DNA of 20,576 nucleotides, from assembly GCA_018398765.1 (NCBI GenBank), contig JAHBMJ010003348.1, positions 15,001-35,576 on the forward strand, given 5' to 3'. This stretch comes from Chromera velia. Its lineage: Eukaryota; Sar; Chromeraceae. The number at the start of each line of letters is the position of its first letter. The stretch's first letter is position 1. The position numbers and the translations under genes are program-made. Under the pieces are notes generated by a model. The model was not told the origin of the DNA. It worked only from the letters and a program-made list of their open reading frames with translations, and did no database searches. Below are positions 9,849 to 19,600 of the stretch, piece after piece.

Positions 9849-12800
9849 TTTCTGTCTGTTAATTGGGTTAAGTTGACACATTGGACTTCCTTCCTTCCTT
9901 ACTGGCTCACTCACTGCATGTCCTTCGATCTGTCCATCTGCTGTCGCGTTCTGGCATTGCCACGGAAGGGTGGAGGGTCGGGGGCGGGAACACAAGGTCT
10001 CTCTTCTCTTCTCTATCCGGGAAGCTCAATTTCCTCTGTGATGTGTGGTTTTTCTTTTCGGTCTGCCTGCCTGAATGCTTGCCTGCAGAGCGACGGGACG
10101 AAACACGGGAGGAGACAGGCCATCAAGAAGTGGAAGGGAGCTGATGAGGTCAGTCAGTCAGGCGGGCAGGCAGAGAGAAAGACATGGGGACCAGCAACCA
10201 GAGCCGATCAAACTGGCATGCAGGCTGGTTTTGCAGACAGGCAATCAAAAAGATGCTCCGACAGGCAGGCAGGAAAGTGCCGAAAGGAAGGATACCAACA
10301 CAAAGATCTTCTCGAAGCCGGGCTGAGTGGGTCGTACTCCCTCCCTGCATGTCAGTCAGTATGCATGCCCGCCGGACTTCTCCTCTTCCTCTTCCTTGGC
10401 TCATCCCTCTGTCTTCTCCTCTTCTCTCGCGTCTCGGCGACAGTGAGAAAGAAAAAGTCTGCGCCTGCGTACTTAATGTGTTTCAGGAGGCTGATCGCAA
10501 GCGCATGAAGGAGGCTCTCTCAAGACTGCAGAAGGCTCACATGGTGGAAATGTGCAAGGTCTTGTGCCTGCATCAGAGCGGGGACATGGAAGGTGAGTGG
10601 GTGGATGGGAAGGACGTCCTGCATCAGACAGACAGGCAGAAAGGAAGAATGCAGGTTGATTGATGTGGTATATGCACTCTTTCTTTGTCCCTTTCTCTCT
10701 CTCTCTCTCTCTCTCGTGGTTGACCGATCGAGGAGGCACAGAGAGAGATGGAATGGTGAGGCGAGAAGGAAGGCAGATCGAGAGAGAGAGAGAGGATTGA
10801 ACGACACTGCATGAGATTTGACCCCCTTGCGCCTTTTTCTTTTTTTCTCTCTCTTTTACTGACTGGCCCCATGGCGCCCCTCTCATCTCATCTCGTCTCG
10901 TCTCTCTCCTTTGCTCCAACAAACAGACTTCCCTCTCCCCCGTGTATTTGTTAGTTGTGTCCCTCTTACCTCCCTCCCCTGCATGCACGCAGCCGTTCGG
11001 ACTACCCTCCTCAACTTCCTGGTGTGCCCGAAGGCTGAGAACACGAAGGTTGCTGCGAAGGTCGGTGGGGAGGGGAGGGGATGCAGGTTGGCAGACAAGG
11101 CAGGTTGGAATAAGTGCAGTTTGAGAAGAGAAGAGAGGGGAAGGGTGAGCGCTGCATGGCTGTGGGGGGGGTTGAGGGGGGAAGATGCAGATGAAAAGTG
11201 AGAGGGAGCGTGGGAACGATAATAAATTAATATTATACTAAGAAGAATAAGAAAACACAGGAAGGAAGGAAGCACTTATCTATTTGACTCGACGCCGTAG
11301 AGATCAGATCAGATCAGATCAGTAAGTGAGTGAGTGAGTGAGTCAAGTCTTGCAAGCAAGCAAGCAAGGAAGGAAGGAAACGGAGCCTCCCGTCAGTCAA
11401 GCCTGTCTGTCCGCCCCTGCATGGCTGGTTGACCTCCTCCCCTCCCCTCCCACCGGATCCTTTCTTTCTGTCTGTCTGTCTTTCGTTCTTGGTCGTTGCT
11501 CCCTTGACCGCCCGCCCGCAGAAGAAGGCCCGCCAGCCTGCGACGGGCAAATCCCTGTTTGTGAAGTCGAAAAAGGCGGCTGCGAAGGAGGCCGGGGAGG
11601 ACCTGGCAGAGGCCCAAAAGGCCGCAGAGGAGGCGTGGGAACAGATGGAGGAATCCGACAAAGCGGTAAGTAGGTGGGTAGTAGGTCAGACTAATGAGTG
11701 GGTAGAAGGGAGGGGAGTAAGGCTGAGGCGATTTGCTTTTTCGTCTCTCTTTGTTTCGTTGTATGTGTGCCGTGGTAGTAAAAAAATATCAGAGCATGCG
11801 GCTGTGTGACTGCAGTTGGCTGGAACAGGGCAAACACGTGATGGGTGTGCTTTCTTTCTCTTTTGTCTCCCCCTTCGCTGTTTTCTCCTGCCCCCCCAAT
11901 TTCGTTCAAATGTCTTTGCACGCACCTCCAGCGAAAGTAACGACAGACACGTGATGGAATGAATGCGAACGCCTACCTGCCTGCCTGCCTGCCTGCCTGC
12001 CTGCAGGAATGGGAGGAGAGGGCCGAGAGCAAGGAGAAGAGGAAGAGTACAGGGGAAGGGGGGGATGCAGAGGGTGAGGAGAATGAGGATACAGACGAGG
12101 AAGAGGAGGAGGAGGAGGAAGAGGCGGCTGAAGGAGAGGGTGAACAGAAGGAGGAAGAGGAGAAGGCAGGGGGAGAAGATGAGCAGGTCAGCAAGCAAGG
12201 AGGGTGGGTGGGCTGTTTGTTTGCTTCTTTCTCACGTATATTTATTTGACAGGGGGCGGGCAGGCAGATGCCGGACTGATGGCTTTTTTGGCTTTCCCAG
12301 TCAGAAAATGGTCTCACTTGCTCCTTGGGTCCCGCTCCCTCCCTCCCTCATTTTCTTTCTTTTTTCTTTTTTTTGTGCGTGCATCGCGCTGCTTTTTGTT
12401 GTTTGCTTCTTCTCTCTCTGTCCCCCCCTGTCTCCCTCTGTGCGCATGTCATATCAGCGTGTATAGCTATGGGCCCATGTAGCTGCCCCTCTTCCTCCTT
12501 CTGCGCGCGTGCGTCTGCAGAAGGAGGCCGCGGAGGAAGAGGAAGAAGAGGAAGCCGCAGGGCCCCCCTCTGCAAAGAAGGCAAAGGGCCCTGAGGAGGA
12601 GGATGAGAATGTGGAAGAGGAGAAGGAGGAGGAGAAAGGAGATGATGTGGAGATGGGAGAGGAGAAGCAAGCAGACGCAGATGCAGAGCCAGCTGCCCTG
12701 GAAGCACCAGAAGAGGAAAAGGCAGAGGCAGAGGAGCAGAAGGATGAGGAGATGACTGACGGTGCAGCAGCCCCCAGCAAGGGGCCTGCAGGAGCCCCTG

Positions 12801-12922
12801 GCGGCGACGCCGTTGGACGTGCCCCCTCGGGTGCCTCCACGGTTCAGGCGGGGAGTGGAGAGGAGGTCCCTTCTTCCTCTGCAGCTGCTCCCCCCGCCCC
12901 TGTGGTGGAGGGCTCTGCTTGA
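7665..12922 (+). CDS. DEK: DEK-domain chromatin-associated protein (11 exons, 449 aa)
   Basis: Exons: 7665..7779, 8346..8428, 8749..8781, 9184..9237, 9670..9774, 10089..10148, 10487..10592, 10993..11060, 11522..11665, 12007..12186, 12521..12922. They sum to 1350 nt with all phases consistent. DEK proteins bind DNA and histones and shape chromatin. Residues 1-38 are acidic; KKRKR (about 43-47) is a likely nuclear signal, followed by poly-Ala. RRSGRERKAV (about 69-78) matches the basic lead-in of plant DEK. GSGEELGQLPKV to IHRVILG (96-130) matches the plant GxGxxLxxIPNV...LHxxLFG segment. Residues 150-200 form the SAP-like helices (LSRLQKAHMVEMCKVL, then VRTTLLNFLVCP). From 209 the protein is lysine-rich, then strongly Glu-rich. 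It ends acidic and Ala/Pro-rich, with KKAK near 337. The C-terminal DEK_C fold of animal DEK is not seen. ATG 7665 is the only in-frame start before the core. Confidence 0.85.
7780..8345 (+). other. DEK intron 1 (566 bp)
   Basis: The longest DEK intron, with donor GTTGGC and acceptor ctcgcag. Phase 1 on both sides gives EDHG-E-DAVDSKKRKR. The donor is weak; GTTGGC was chosen because it is the site that preserves phase. The interior is mostly unique sequence. Confidence 0.65.
8384..8415 (+). repeat. Coding (GCT)n trinucleotide repeat, poly-Ala
   Basis: GCT units encode a poly-alanine tract just after the KKRKR basic cluster in DEK exon 2. The triplet keeps the reading frame, in contrast to the 4-base repeats of the introns. 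Confidence 0.85.
8782..9183 (+). other. DEK intron 3 with GTCC-repeat donor and palindromic acceptor
   Basis: The donor is GTCCGTCCGTCCGTCTG, i.e. tandem GTCC starting at the splice site. The acceptor AG (9182-9183) is the last two bases of a 33 bp palindrome. Phase 0 on both sides joins RERKA to VTFYKTE. Confidence 0.8.
9151..9183. repeat. 33 bp palindrome of TGCA units ending at a 3' splice site
   Basis: ctgcatgcatgcatg (9151-9165) is the perfect reverse complement of catgcatgcatgcag (9169-9183), with a 3 nt spacer (atc). The right arm ends exactly at the intron/exon boundary. Confidence 0.95.
9265..9295. repeat. (CTGT)n repeat in DEK intron 4
   Basis: About seven to eight CTGT units beginning some 28 bp after the GTCGGT donor. 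Confidence 0.95.
9775..10088 (+). other. DEK intron 5 with GTCG/GTCT-repeat donor
   Basis: It begins GTCGGTCGGTCTGTCTG, with GTCN units running directly from the splice site, followed by a (GT)n microsatellite at about 9818-9846. It ends gcctgcag. Phase 0 on both sides joins HRVILG to SDGTKHG. Confidence 0.8.
10149..10486 (+). other. DEK intron 6 with GTCA-repeat donor
   Basis: It begins GTCAGTCAGTCAGG, then GGCA units, and ends tttcag. Phase 0 on both sides joins WKGADE to EADRKRM. Confidence 0.8.
11301..11378. repeat. Chain of short repeats (AGATC)n, (GTGA)n, (GCAA)n, (GGAA)n in DEK intron 8
   Basis: Four different short tandem repeats follow one another within about 80 bp in intron 11061..11521: a pentanucleotide AGATC run, then GTGA, then GCAA turning into GGAA. 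Confidence 0.9.
11666..12006 (+). other. DEK intron 9 with (CTGC)n acceptor
   Basis: The donor is the standard GTAAGT followed by GTNN-like units. The intron ends in about seven CTGC units (about 11979-12004) whose last unit supplies the CAG acceptor. The repeat stands in for the usual polypyrimidine tract. Confidence 0.85.
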
Positions 12923-13021
12923 TCGAAGGACCAAACCATGCAGGGGGTAGGGAGGTTGCAAGAGGGGCAGGGAGGATTCAACAGAGGGAGAACAAAGCAA
13001 AGAGACACGCGGGAGAGAGGG

Positions 13022-13076
13022 NNNNNNNNNNNNNNNNNNNNNNNNNNNNNNNNNNNNNNNNNNNNNNNNNNNNNNN
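13022..13076. other. Assembly gap (55 N) next to a poly-G run
   Basis: The run of N is followed directly by a long G homopolymer. The true length and content here are unknown. Confidence 1.
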
Positions 13077-14137
13077 GGGGGGGGGGGGGCGGTAAGGCAA
13101 AGGACATGCAGTGTCGTTTCTGCATGCAGGCATGCGTTCTGGATTCTTCCTTTCTTTCTTTCATCCGCCCGTTGTTCCTTCCATCGCCCCTCTTGTCTTC
13201 TTCTTTTTCTCCTCCCCTTTCACACACGTAAGCACCCACCGGCTCTGCCTGCCGATGCAAAACACAGAGAGAAAGAGAGACGGCAACTCCCCGGCCCCCC
13301 CTGATCTGATACAAACAAGAACTGCAAGACCCAACCTCATCGCATGCATGACATAAAGAAAGACACAAATGAATGAAAGACAGACAGAAATGAAATACCA
13401 CAATCGTCGTCCATGCCATGCGATTTGGATTCAATGCGGGTGGAGATCGGGGCTCCAGTTTTTCGTTTCCCTCTCCTTTTCTTTTTGGTTCGTTCAAACT
13501 GTGCATCCTCTCCAGTCCTCCTGTGGTGTGTACAAATAAAATAAGCATGTATCCATTCTATTCCATTGGGCCCCGTTTCAGGCAGGAAAAGTTGAATGAA
13601 CGAAGCAAGATTGTTTCTTGGCTGACTGCGTTCTTTCTTGTTCTTTCTGATCGCATGAACAAGCATCCATCAACCTCTCTCTCTGTCTTTCCATCCTTGC
13701 TTTGTCTGCTGAGCGTCACGCCATGTTCAGGTGGACAGCCAGACAGACGACCGGACAGATGAGATGAGAGAAGCCGATGCATCATCAGAATAAATCAACA
13801 ACCACTCGGAAGTCATCGACACGTTCCACCATCCAGTAAACTTAAATTTGATGAACTGATCCTGATTTGAATCTCTTCGCTCAGGCAAGTGTCCCTCTCT
13901 CCGTCCGACGGCGAAGGAGGGGGGGAGCGGCGGACTTTTGTTTGTTTCTTTTTCGTACTCCATGCCTGCTCCCCTCCGCCCCCTGCTGTCGAGTCGGTCC
14001 AGAAAAAAGAAAAAGAAATCGGCATGCGCTTTTGACCCTCCTCTTCCCCTCTTTTTCCTTTGTTGCTTTCGCAAACCCCCCCTTCGTTTGTCGTGTGTGT
14101 TGGCGCTGTGACTGTGCGATCGGAGGTCGTCGACTGC

Positions 14138-14230
14138 ATTCTTTCTTTCTTTCTCTCTCTCTCTCTCTCTCGTTCTTTCTTTTCTTTCTTTCTTTCTTTC
14201 TTTCTTTTCTTTCTTTCTTGCTTTCTTTCT
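14138..14230. repeat. Pyrimidine microsatellite (CTTT)n/(CT)n
   Basis: CTTT units, then a CT run, then more CTTT units with TTTTC interruptions. Almost pure pyrimidine for about 90 bp on the plus strand. Confidence 0.95.
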
Positions 14231-15409
14231 GTTTTTCCTTCTATCAATTGGGTTTCTTTCATGAGTCCTGGATGATGTCGACATGACGGTGTGTGCGCCC
14301 GCCGTGTTTGGGGCAGGCACACAGGGTCTGTAAGTTAAAGGGGGGGGAGGGCTTTTCATACGCCCATGCAGCAGTGCAATGAGTTAGGTGCCTGCGGATG
14401 GGTGTGGTCGAAGAGAGAGAATGAGGGAGGGAGGGAGGGAGGAACAGGCCTTTGGTCCTTTGCTGAGCGTTGTATCGAGAGCCTTCAGGGTCGATCAGAA
14501 AGAAAGGAAGGAAGGCGTAGGAGTGTTTCTGATGTCGTCTAGCTCTACAGAGAGAGAGCTGTGTGGATTGATTGATGCATTTGCAGATTTGACTGCTAGA
14601 CGCGTGAAAGAAGTGAAAGAAACGGAATCAGAAGATGGACGGAAGGACATGCAGTTTGTTGTGTGTCTGGGGAATGTACAGGTTTCTTTTTCTTGAGCTC
14701 AATCGCTCTTCTGTTTTCTGCCTGACTGCGAGAGATCTTGCGACTGCATGAATGGGCATGGGCGTGTGTGCGTCGTGAGAGGAGCGAAGGATGGGTGGGT
14801 AGAAAAGGAAGGAAGGAAGGCTTGGGCGCGCGGGAGGAAATGTAAGAGTTTTGCATTTCTCTGCGTCTGCCGTTCCTTTTGAAACCCTTGTGCTGGGAGG
14901 CTTTGGGGAGGGGAGGTTCAGATAGACGAGATGCATGGAACGGAACGAGGCCAGCTAGCGGTCTCTCTCTGCTGCTTTCGTGTCGCGTTGCCATGGCCGG
15001 AAAAAAAAATCCCCCCCCCCTCCCTCCAGCGTATCCCCCCAAGAGATGGAGCAACTCTTCAGGGCTTTGAAGCGACCTGTCTCCTCCCCCCTCGCTCTCG
15101 TTCTCGCTGGATGTCTTCAGCTGCCTGCGACAAGAAAGGACGGGTTGCGAGAAAGGACAGGGGAAAGAAGCAAAAAACAAACATCTCATAAGGGAGAGTT
15201 CTTCTATTGTGTCAATTATGAAGTTCTTCCTGATGCGCTTCATTTCCCCGCTTGCAGTACTGCATTACTCATTGCCCCTGAACTTGCGAGGGCCTGAAGT
15301 AGGCGTGTCCATGCTCCTCTTGTTCCTCTTAGCGCAATGAGATAAAAGAGCAGAAAAAGATGAAAAAAAGAGCAAGAGAGGAGAATAAAAGACCCAGCCG
15401 TCCATCGTC

Positions 15410-15570
15410 ATATCCGATGTTATCCATTTTTGTTCTCTGTTGAATATATAAAGTATTAAAGAATGTTTAAGTAGTGTTCAGTCATAATTGAGATTCAATT
15501 TGAGAATGATATTTTCATTTAGATACTAGCTACTTAGTATAAGATATAGCTTCTTATATCAAATGTAGTA

Positions 15571-15601
<31 letters not shown>

Positions 15602-15880
15602 CTAAGTGATGGTTTCACTGATAGAGGCTAGGACAGAGGAAAATTATAATGTATACAGATGTCTAGACTTATACAGTAATTTATACTATAGATAGCTAGT
15701 TTAATTAGCAATCTATGTTTAAAAATGACAGTTAGATTTATCTAGTTATAAAAATACTTTAGCGTGCAGACACATACTGAATTATGGTTGAAATATCACT
15801 GATTCTGAAGTGAGTGCTAAAGTATGCCGAAGCCTTGTTAGGTCTTCAGTCAAGCAACCGTACCTTCTTGAAAATAACTA
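15410..15880. other. AT-rich island with (ATTG)n repeat
   Basis: Base composition drops sharply to AT-rich, unlike the GC-balanced surroundings. An ATTG repeat lies at about 15570-15601. I could not find paired terminal repeats, so a mobile-element origin is not shown. It holds no open frame of note. Confidence 0.7.
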
Positions 15881-16027
15881 AAAATCACACGGGCCCAGAC
15901 ATCGATTTTTAGCAAGTTTCCAATACTTCTCAGGGCCTCCGATTACCTCCGATTTGCCCGTTTTGCCCTCTGAGGATGCAAACTTAATTATTTCTCGCAC
16001 CGACCGACCAATACCGACCACAAACCA

Positions 16028-16125
16028 TCGCGCGCGAATGCGCGCGAACAAACTTGTTTTTTTTGGTCGTCCATTCAATGCAGTATATGCATGCATTTGC
16101 ATGCAAAACACGTACGTGTTTTGCA
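16028..16125. promoter_or_regulatory. Cluster of palindromes about 500 bp upstream of the TTLL gene
   Basis: Three inverted repeats lie within about 100 bp: tcgcgcg/cgcgcga (16028-16047), tgcatgca/tgcatgca (16088-16105), and a perfect 24 bp palindrome centred on cgtacg (16102-16125). Known biology: TGCATG-type words are binding sites of some apicomplexan AP2 transcription factors. Whether that applies here is inference. Confidence 0.45.
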
Positions 16126-16623
16126 CGTACGTATTATATACTTTGGTGAATTCCACTGTGGCAAAGGGATTTCCACACACAAGTGTACAACTGTCAAGAG
16201 CTACAAAGCATGCAAAGAAGACGGATTGGTCAGATGCTTCGATGCTGGCTCAAACCAGCCATTTCTCTTAAGCACTGCGACGACGAGCGTCGAGACGGCC
16301 CTCATAACATGTACACACACTCATAAATTCCAAAAGCAACGAGGGAGTACAGCAGACAAGCTCCTCCATGCTTTTGGACAGCGTGCCATATCCACCTTCC
16401 TTGACCCGCTGATTTCCTGTCAATCGTTCCACGTTGCCGCCTTGGTGAGAAGCAAACGTATATATACTCATTTTTCTTAACAGGTTGGGACGAGCAGAAT
16501 TAAGTAGATCGGTTTCGACTCTCCAAAAGAGAACGACAAGTCTCAGAGGTACTCTCCCTTCATCTTCTCAGCCGGTCCAATAGAGGCGCAAAAAAGACTC
16601 ACAAGTATATAGGGACGGGAAGG

Positions 16624-19600
16624 ATGCAGCAGGACCAGGCTTCTCTTCTCCACACTGCCCATCCGAATTCCGGCATCCCCCCTCCCACTTCACCGAAGAA
16701 TGCACAGTATGTGAACACATTCTCTTCCCCATCTGCCTCCTCTTCGCCTCAACCCCCAGCTCTTCTGCCCGCAGCAACCACACAGGCGCAGCTGCAGCAG
16801 CATTCCCTCAGGCAGATGGTCGCGTTTCAGAAAGACCCTCTGCCAAGCTCCGTCCGAACCAAACTCTCTAGACATATTCAAGCAGCTGCTGCTGCTGCTA
16901 ATGCATCTGGAGGCTCGTCCATGCCCTCCTCACTACCCGCAGCAACAAATTCCAACCCCTCAGGGACGGGCAGGGGGGGGTCTGGAGGACGTGGAGTGGG
17001 TGGGACTTCCGCGCATTCAGAGCGCCTCCTTCGTTTCCTTCCGAACAACGCCGACGTTCTGCAGAAGGCCTCCGCCCATCTGCAGCAGCAGCAGCAGGCA
17101 GGGACAGGCACAGCACCTCATGGGAAGAGCCCGCCCCTCTACTGTCTTGCGTCAATGCTCAAAAACAGGGGGGAGCACTCTCCTAATGAACAGCACCACC
17201 AAGGGGAGTTGTCGCCCTCTGACGGCATCATCCACTCGGTGAATGACCACACGGGCCTGTCCCCTCCACTGAATGCAAATACCCTCAACGCACTCTCACC
17301 CCCCTCTGCAGTGCATCACTGGTCCCAGACCCCCAACAGCTCCGCACATGTCAACGCGAACGCCAGCATGACACCCAATCCGATCCTCCCGATTCCGACC
17401 CTTAGCAGCAAAGACCTCCACTCATCTGCCCCCCTTCCGCCCAGTCAAAAAGAAGAAAAGAAAACAATCGAGACTCACACCGACAATCACGAGAGCAGAG
17501 CTAAGTCAGGCAGCAGGACTGAAGCACGGGGGGGGAAGGAGAGACGCCACCGCCCCCCCCCCNCCTCCCCTGTTCCCCCCCAACTTTGAGTACAGGCATC
17601 TGGATGCACAGCCACCAACCGAACGTTGCCCCCCGATCCATGCACCCACCCGACCCCTCAAGTCCTCTAGGTGCCTTCCCTCCCTCACCTGCGGTTTCAT
17701 TGCTCTCAAATGGTACCCGTCAAGCTGCCGGGGGGCCGAATTCCAATTCCACAGGAGGAGGCGTGACGCAACAAAGCAGGAGAGGACTGCGAGTGTCTGA
17801 GGAGCCCTCTTCATCTTCACACAACCGGCATGAGGGGGATAGAGGGGAGGGAAGGGGGGGTTATCCTCACACAACAAACTTTACTGCTTTCTCTGCACTA
17901 GCTTTGAGAGAGAGTCAGCAAGCCCAACGGCGGGCTTCCTATGGCGATTCTGCTGCTGCCATCAGCAGTACGAAGGATGAGTCTACTTCGAGAGGAAGGG
18001 AAAAAGAGAAGGGAAAGGGTGGGGAGTCCAACACAATGATGACTTCTGCTGCTGCTGGGGCCTCTATTGGAACGTCATTATCGAGACGCACAGCTTCGCT
18101 CTACACTTCTTCAAAAGCGCTTGTTCATAGGGAGAGGGAGACGGAAAGCGAATTAGTTGAGGAGACGGCAGCCACAAATGATGAGGGGGAAGGGGAAGGA
18201 GCACGCGAGGGGGAAAGAGAAAGAAGAGAAAAGCCTCATGTGACAGTAGGTGAAGAGAGACACATGCCGCCCCCCGCATCTCCCGGAGAACGAGGATCCC
18301 TCACAGCTGGTGGTCCCTCTTCGGTTTCCATCGGCTCTTCCTCTGTTCGGGGAGGGTCTTGGGGGGGAGGTGTGGAAGGGCGGGCAGAAAGAGAAAGAGA
18401 AAGGGGGGGCAGTCAGACGATCAAGGATAGGGAGAAGGAGAGGGAGAGGGAGTGTGACGAAGGTGCTGTGTTAGTCAAAAAGAGACCCCCACTGCTCCCG
18501 GGTGAGAGAAAACCAAGAGCCTCAGATCTCGTTCACCCTTCCCTTTCGTTCTTTCTTCAGAGTGCCTTCACGGGAAGACCGCCGACTCTTTTCTTTGACT
18601 ACCCCCATTTCACGGGAGTTGAGAAAGTTCCAGGGAGCAGACTCCTGGCAGTTGAGAGAAAGCAGTCGTGTCCTCTGTACTACCACCACAACGCGAAGGC
18701 ACACCCGTACAATTGTGTCCTGAATGCACTCAAGCGACTCGGTGGGTAAGTGCAGGCTGTCTTTTCTTAATTTGTTCAGTAATGCTTTCAGTTAGAGGGC
18801 TAGGCTTTGTGCTTTAAAGTGTTCTTCCACCTTTTTTTTCGACCCTCCGTAGTTCTTTTTTTTCCCGTTTCTTCTTTCCCTTCTTCCTTCTCTCCATGCT
18901 GCTCCATTTGTCTGCTGCTGTGAAGTCCTTTTGCGTGCTTCTGTCTGTTCAAATCTGAATGCCGTTTTTACCACTTTGCTGACTCTAGGCGAATTTGACA
19001 TTCACAACCATGATTTCTTGATTGTGCTATCTGTTCTGTTTCTTTCATTCGCCATCCTTTCTACTGGTCGGTTCTCTTTTTTTTTCTGTCCATATCATCT
19101 TCCCCTTCAGGATTTAGAAGGGCAAAGTACTCAACCAGAAAGTGGGTGCTGGCATGGGGAGGAGTCCCGAAGCCGGAGGCATTGAGGAAGTGCAACCCGA
19201 TGCAAAGACTCAACCACTTCCCACAGACATGGGCTCTGGGTGAGTAGCTCGCCACTGGGTGCATAGGGGGGGCAGTGAATCTTCATTGNNNGGGAACTGT
19301 CAGGAATCTTAACAACAGAAAGCTTCAGAGAGAGGGTTTCCTCATCGGACTTTCGCTTGCTTTCAAAAGGTCCACGTCTTCTACTTACATATGCGCACAG
19401 CAAGGAAGGAGGGACGAACGTGGGGGACAATTAATTAAAAAAGAAAGAGGGCATTCCTCGACAGCTGACAAAGAAGAGTCCCCGATTACATGCCTGATTC
19501 AAATCAATGTTTGTCGAAAAAAAGTGAAACTGTCTGTCAGGTTTTCTTCCAAAGAAACCATCTGCCTGCGCTTTCGCATGCCTGCAGGAAGAAAGGATTT

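Larger units (their letters stand above)
12923..16623. other. Intergenic region, 3.7 kb
   Basis: No gene supported. It starts with the DEK 3' flank (a possible aataaa near 13535) and contains an assembly gap, pyrimidine repeats near 14138-14230, GGGA and GGAA runs, an AT-rich island, and a palindrome cluster before the TTLL gene. Longer open frames at 14596-15243 (minus) and 16091-16480 (plus) have no recognisable domain. Confidence 0.55.

Noticed and set aside
13022..13090. Poly-G tract as a possible G-quadruplex
   Set aside because: It directly abuts a 55 N gap, so its length and surroundings are unreliable.
13727..14359. 210-codon minus-strand open frame rich in Lys, Glu and Arg
   Set aside because: Its body is a translation of the CTTT/CT repeat. 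No domain or splice support.
14596..15243. 215-codon minus-strand open frame
   Set aside because: Low-complexity Ser/Pro/Arg sequence with no recognisable domain, no clear start context and no homology I can name.
16091..16480. 129-codon plus-strand open frame with several Cys and His residues
   Set aside because: It begins inside the palindrome cluster, has no metal-binding spacing typical of a known finger, and no neighbour support.
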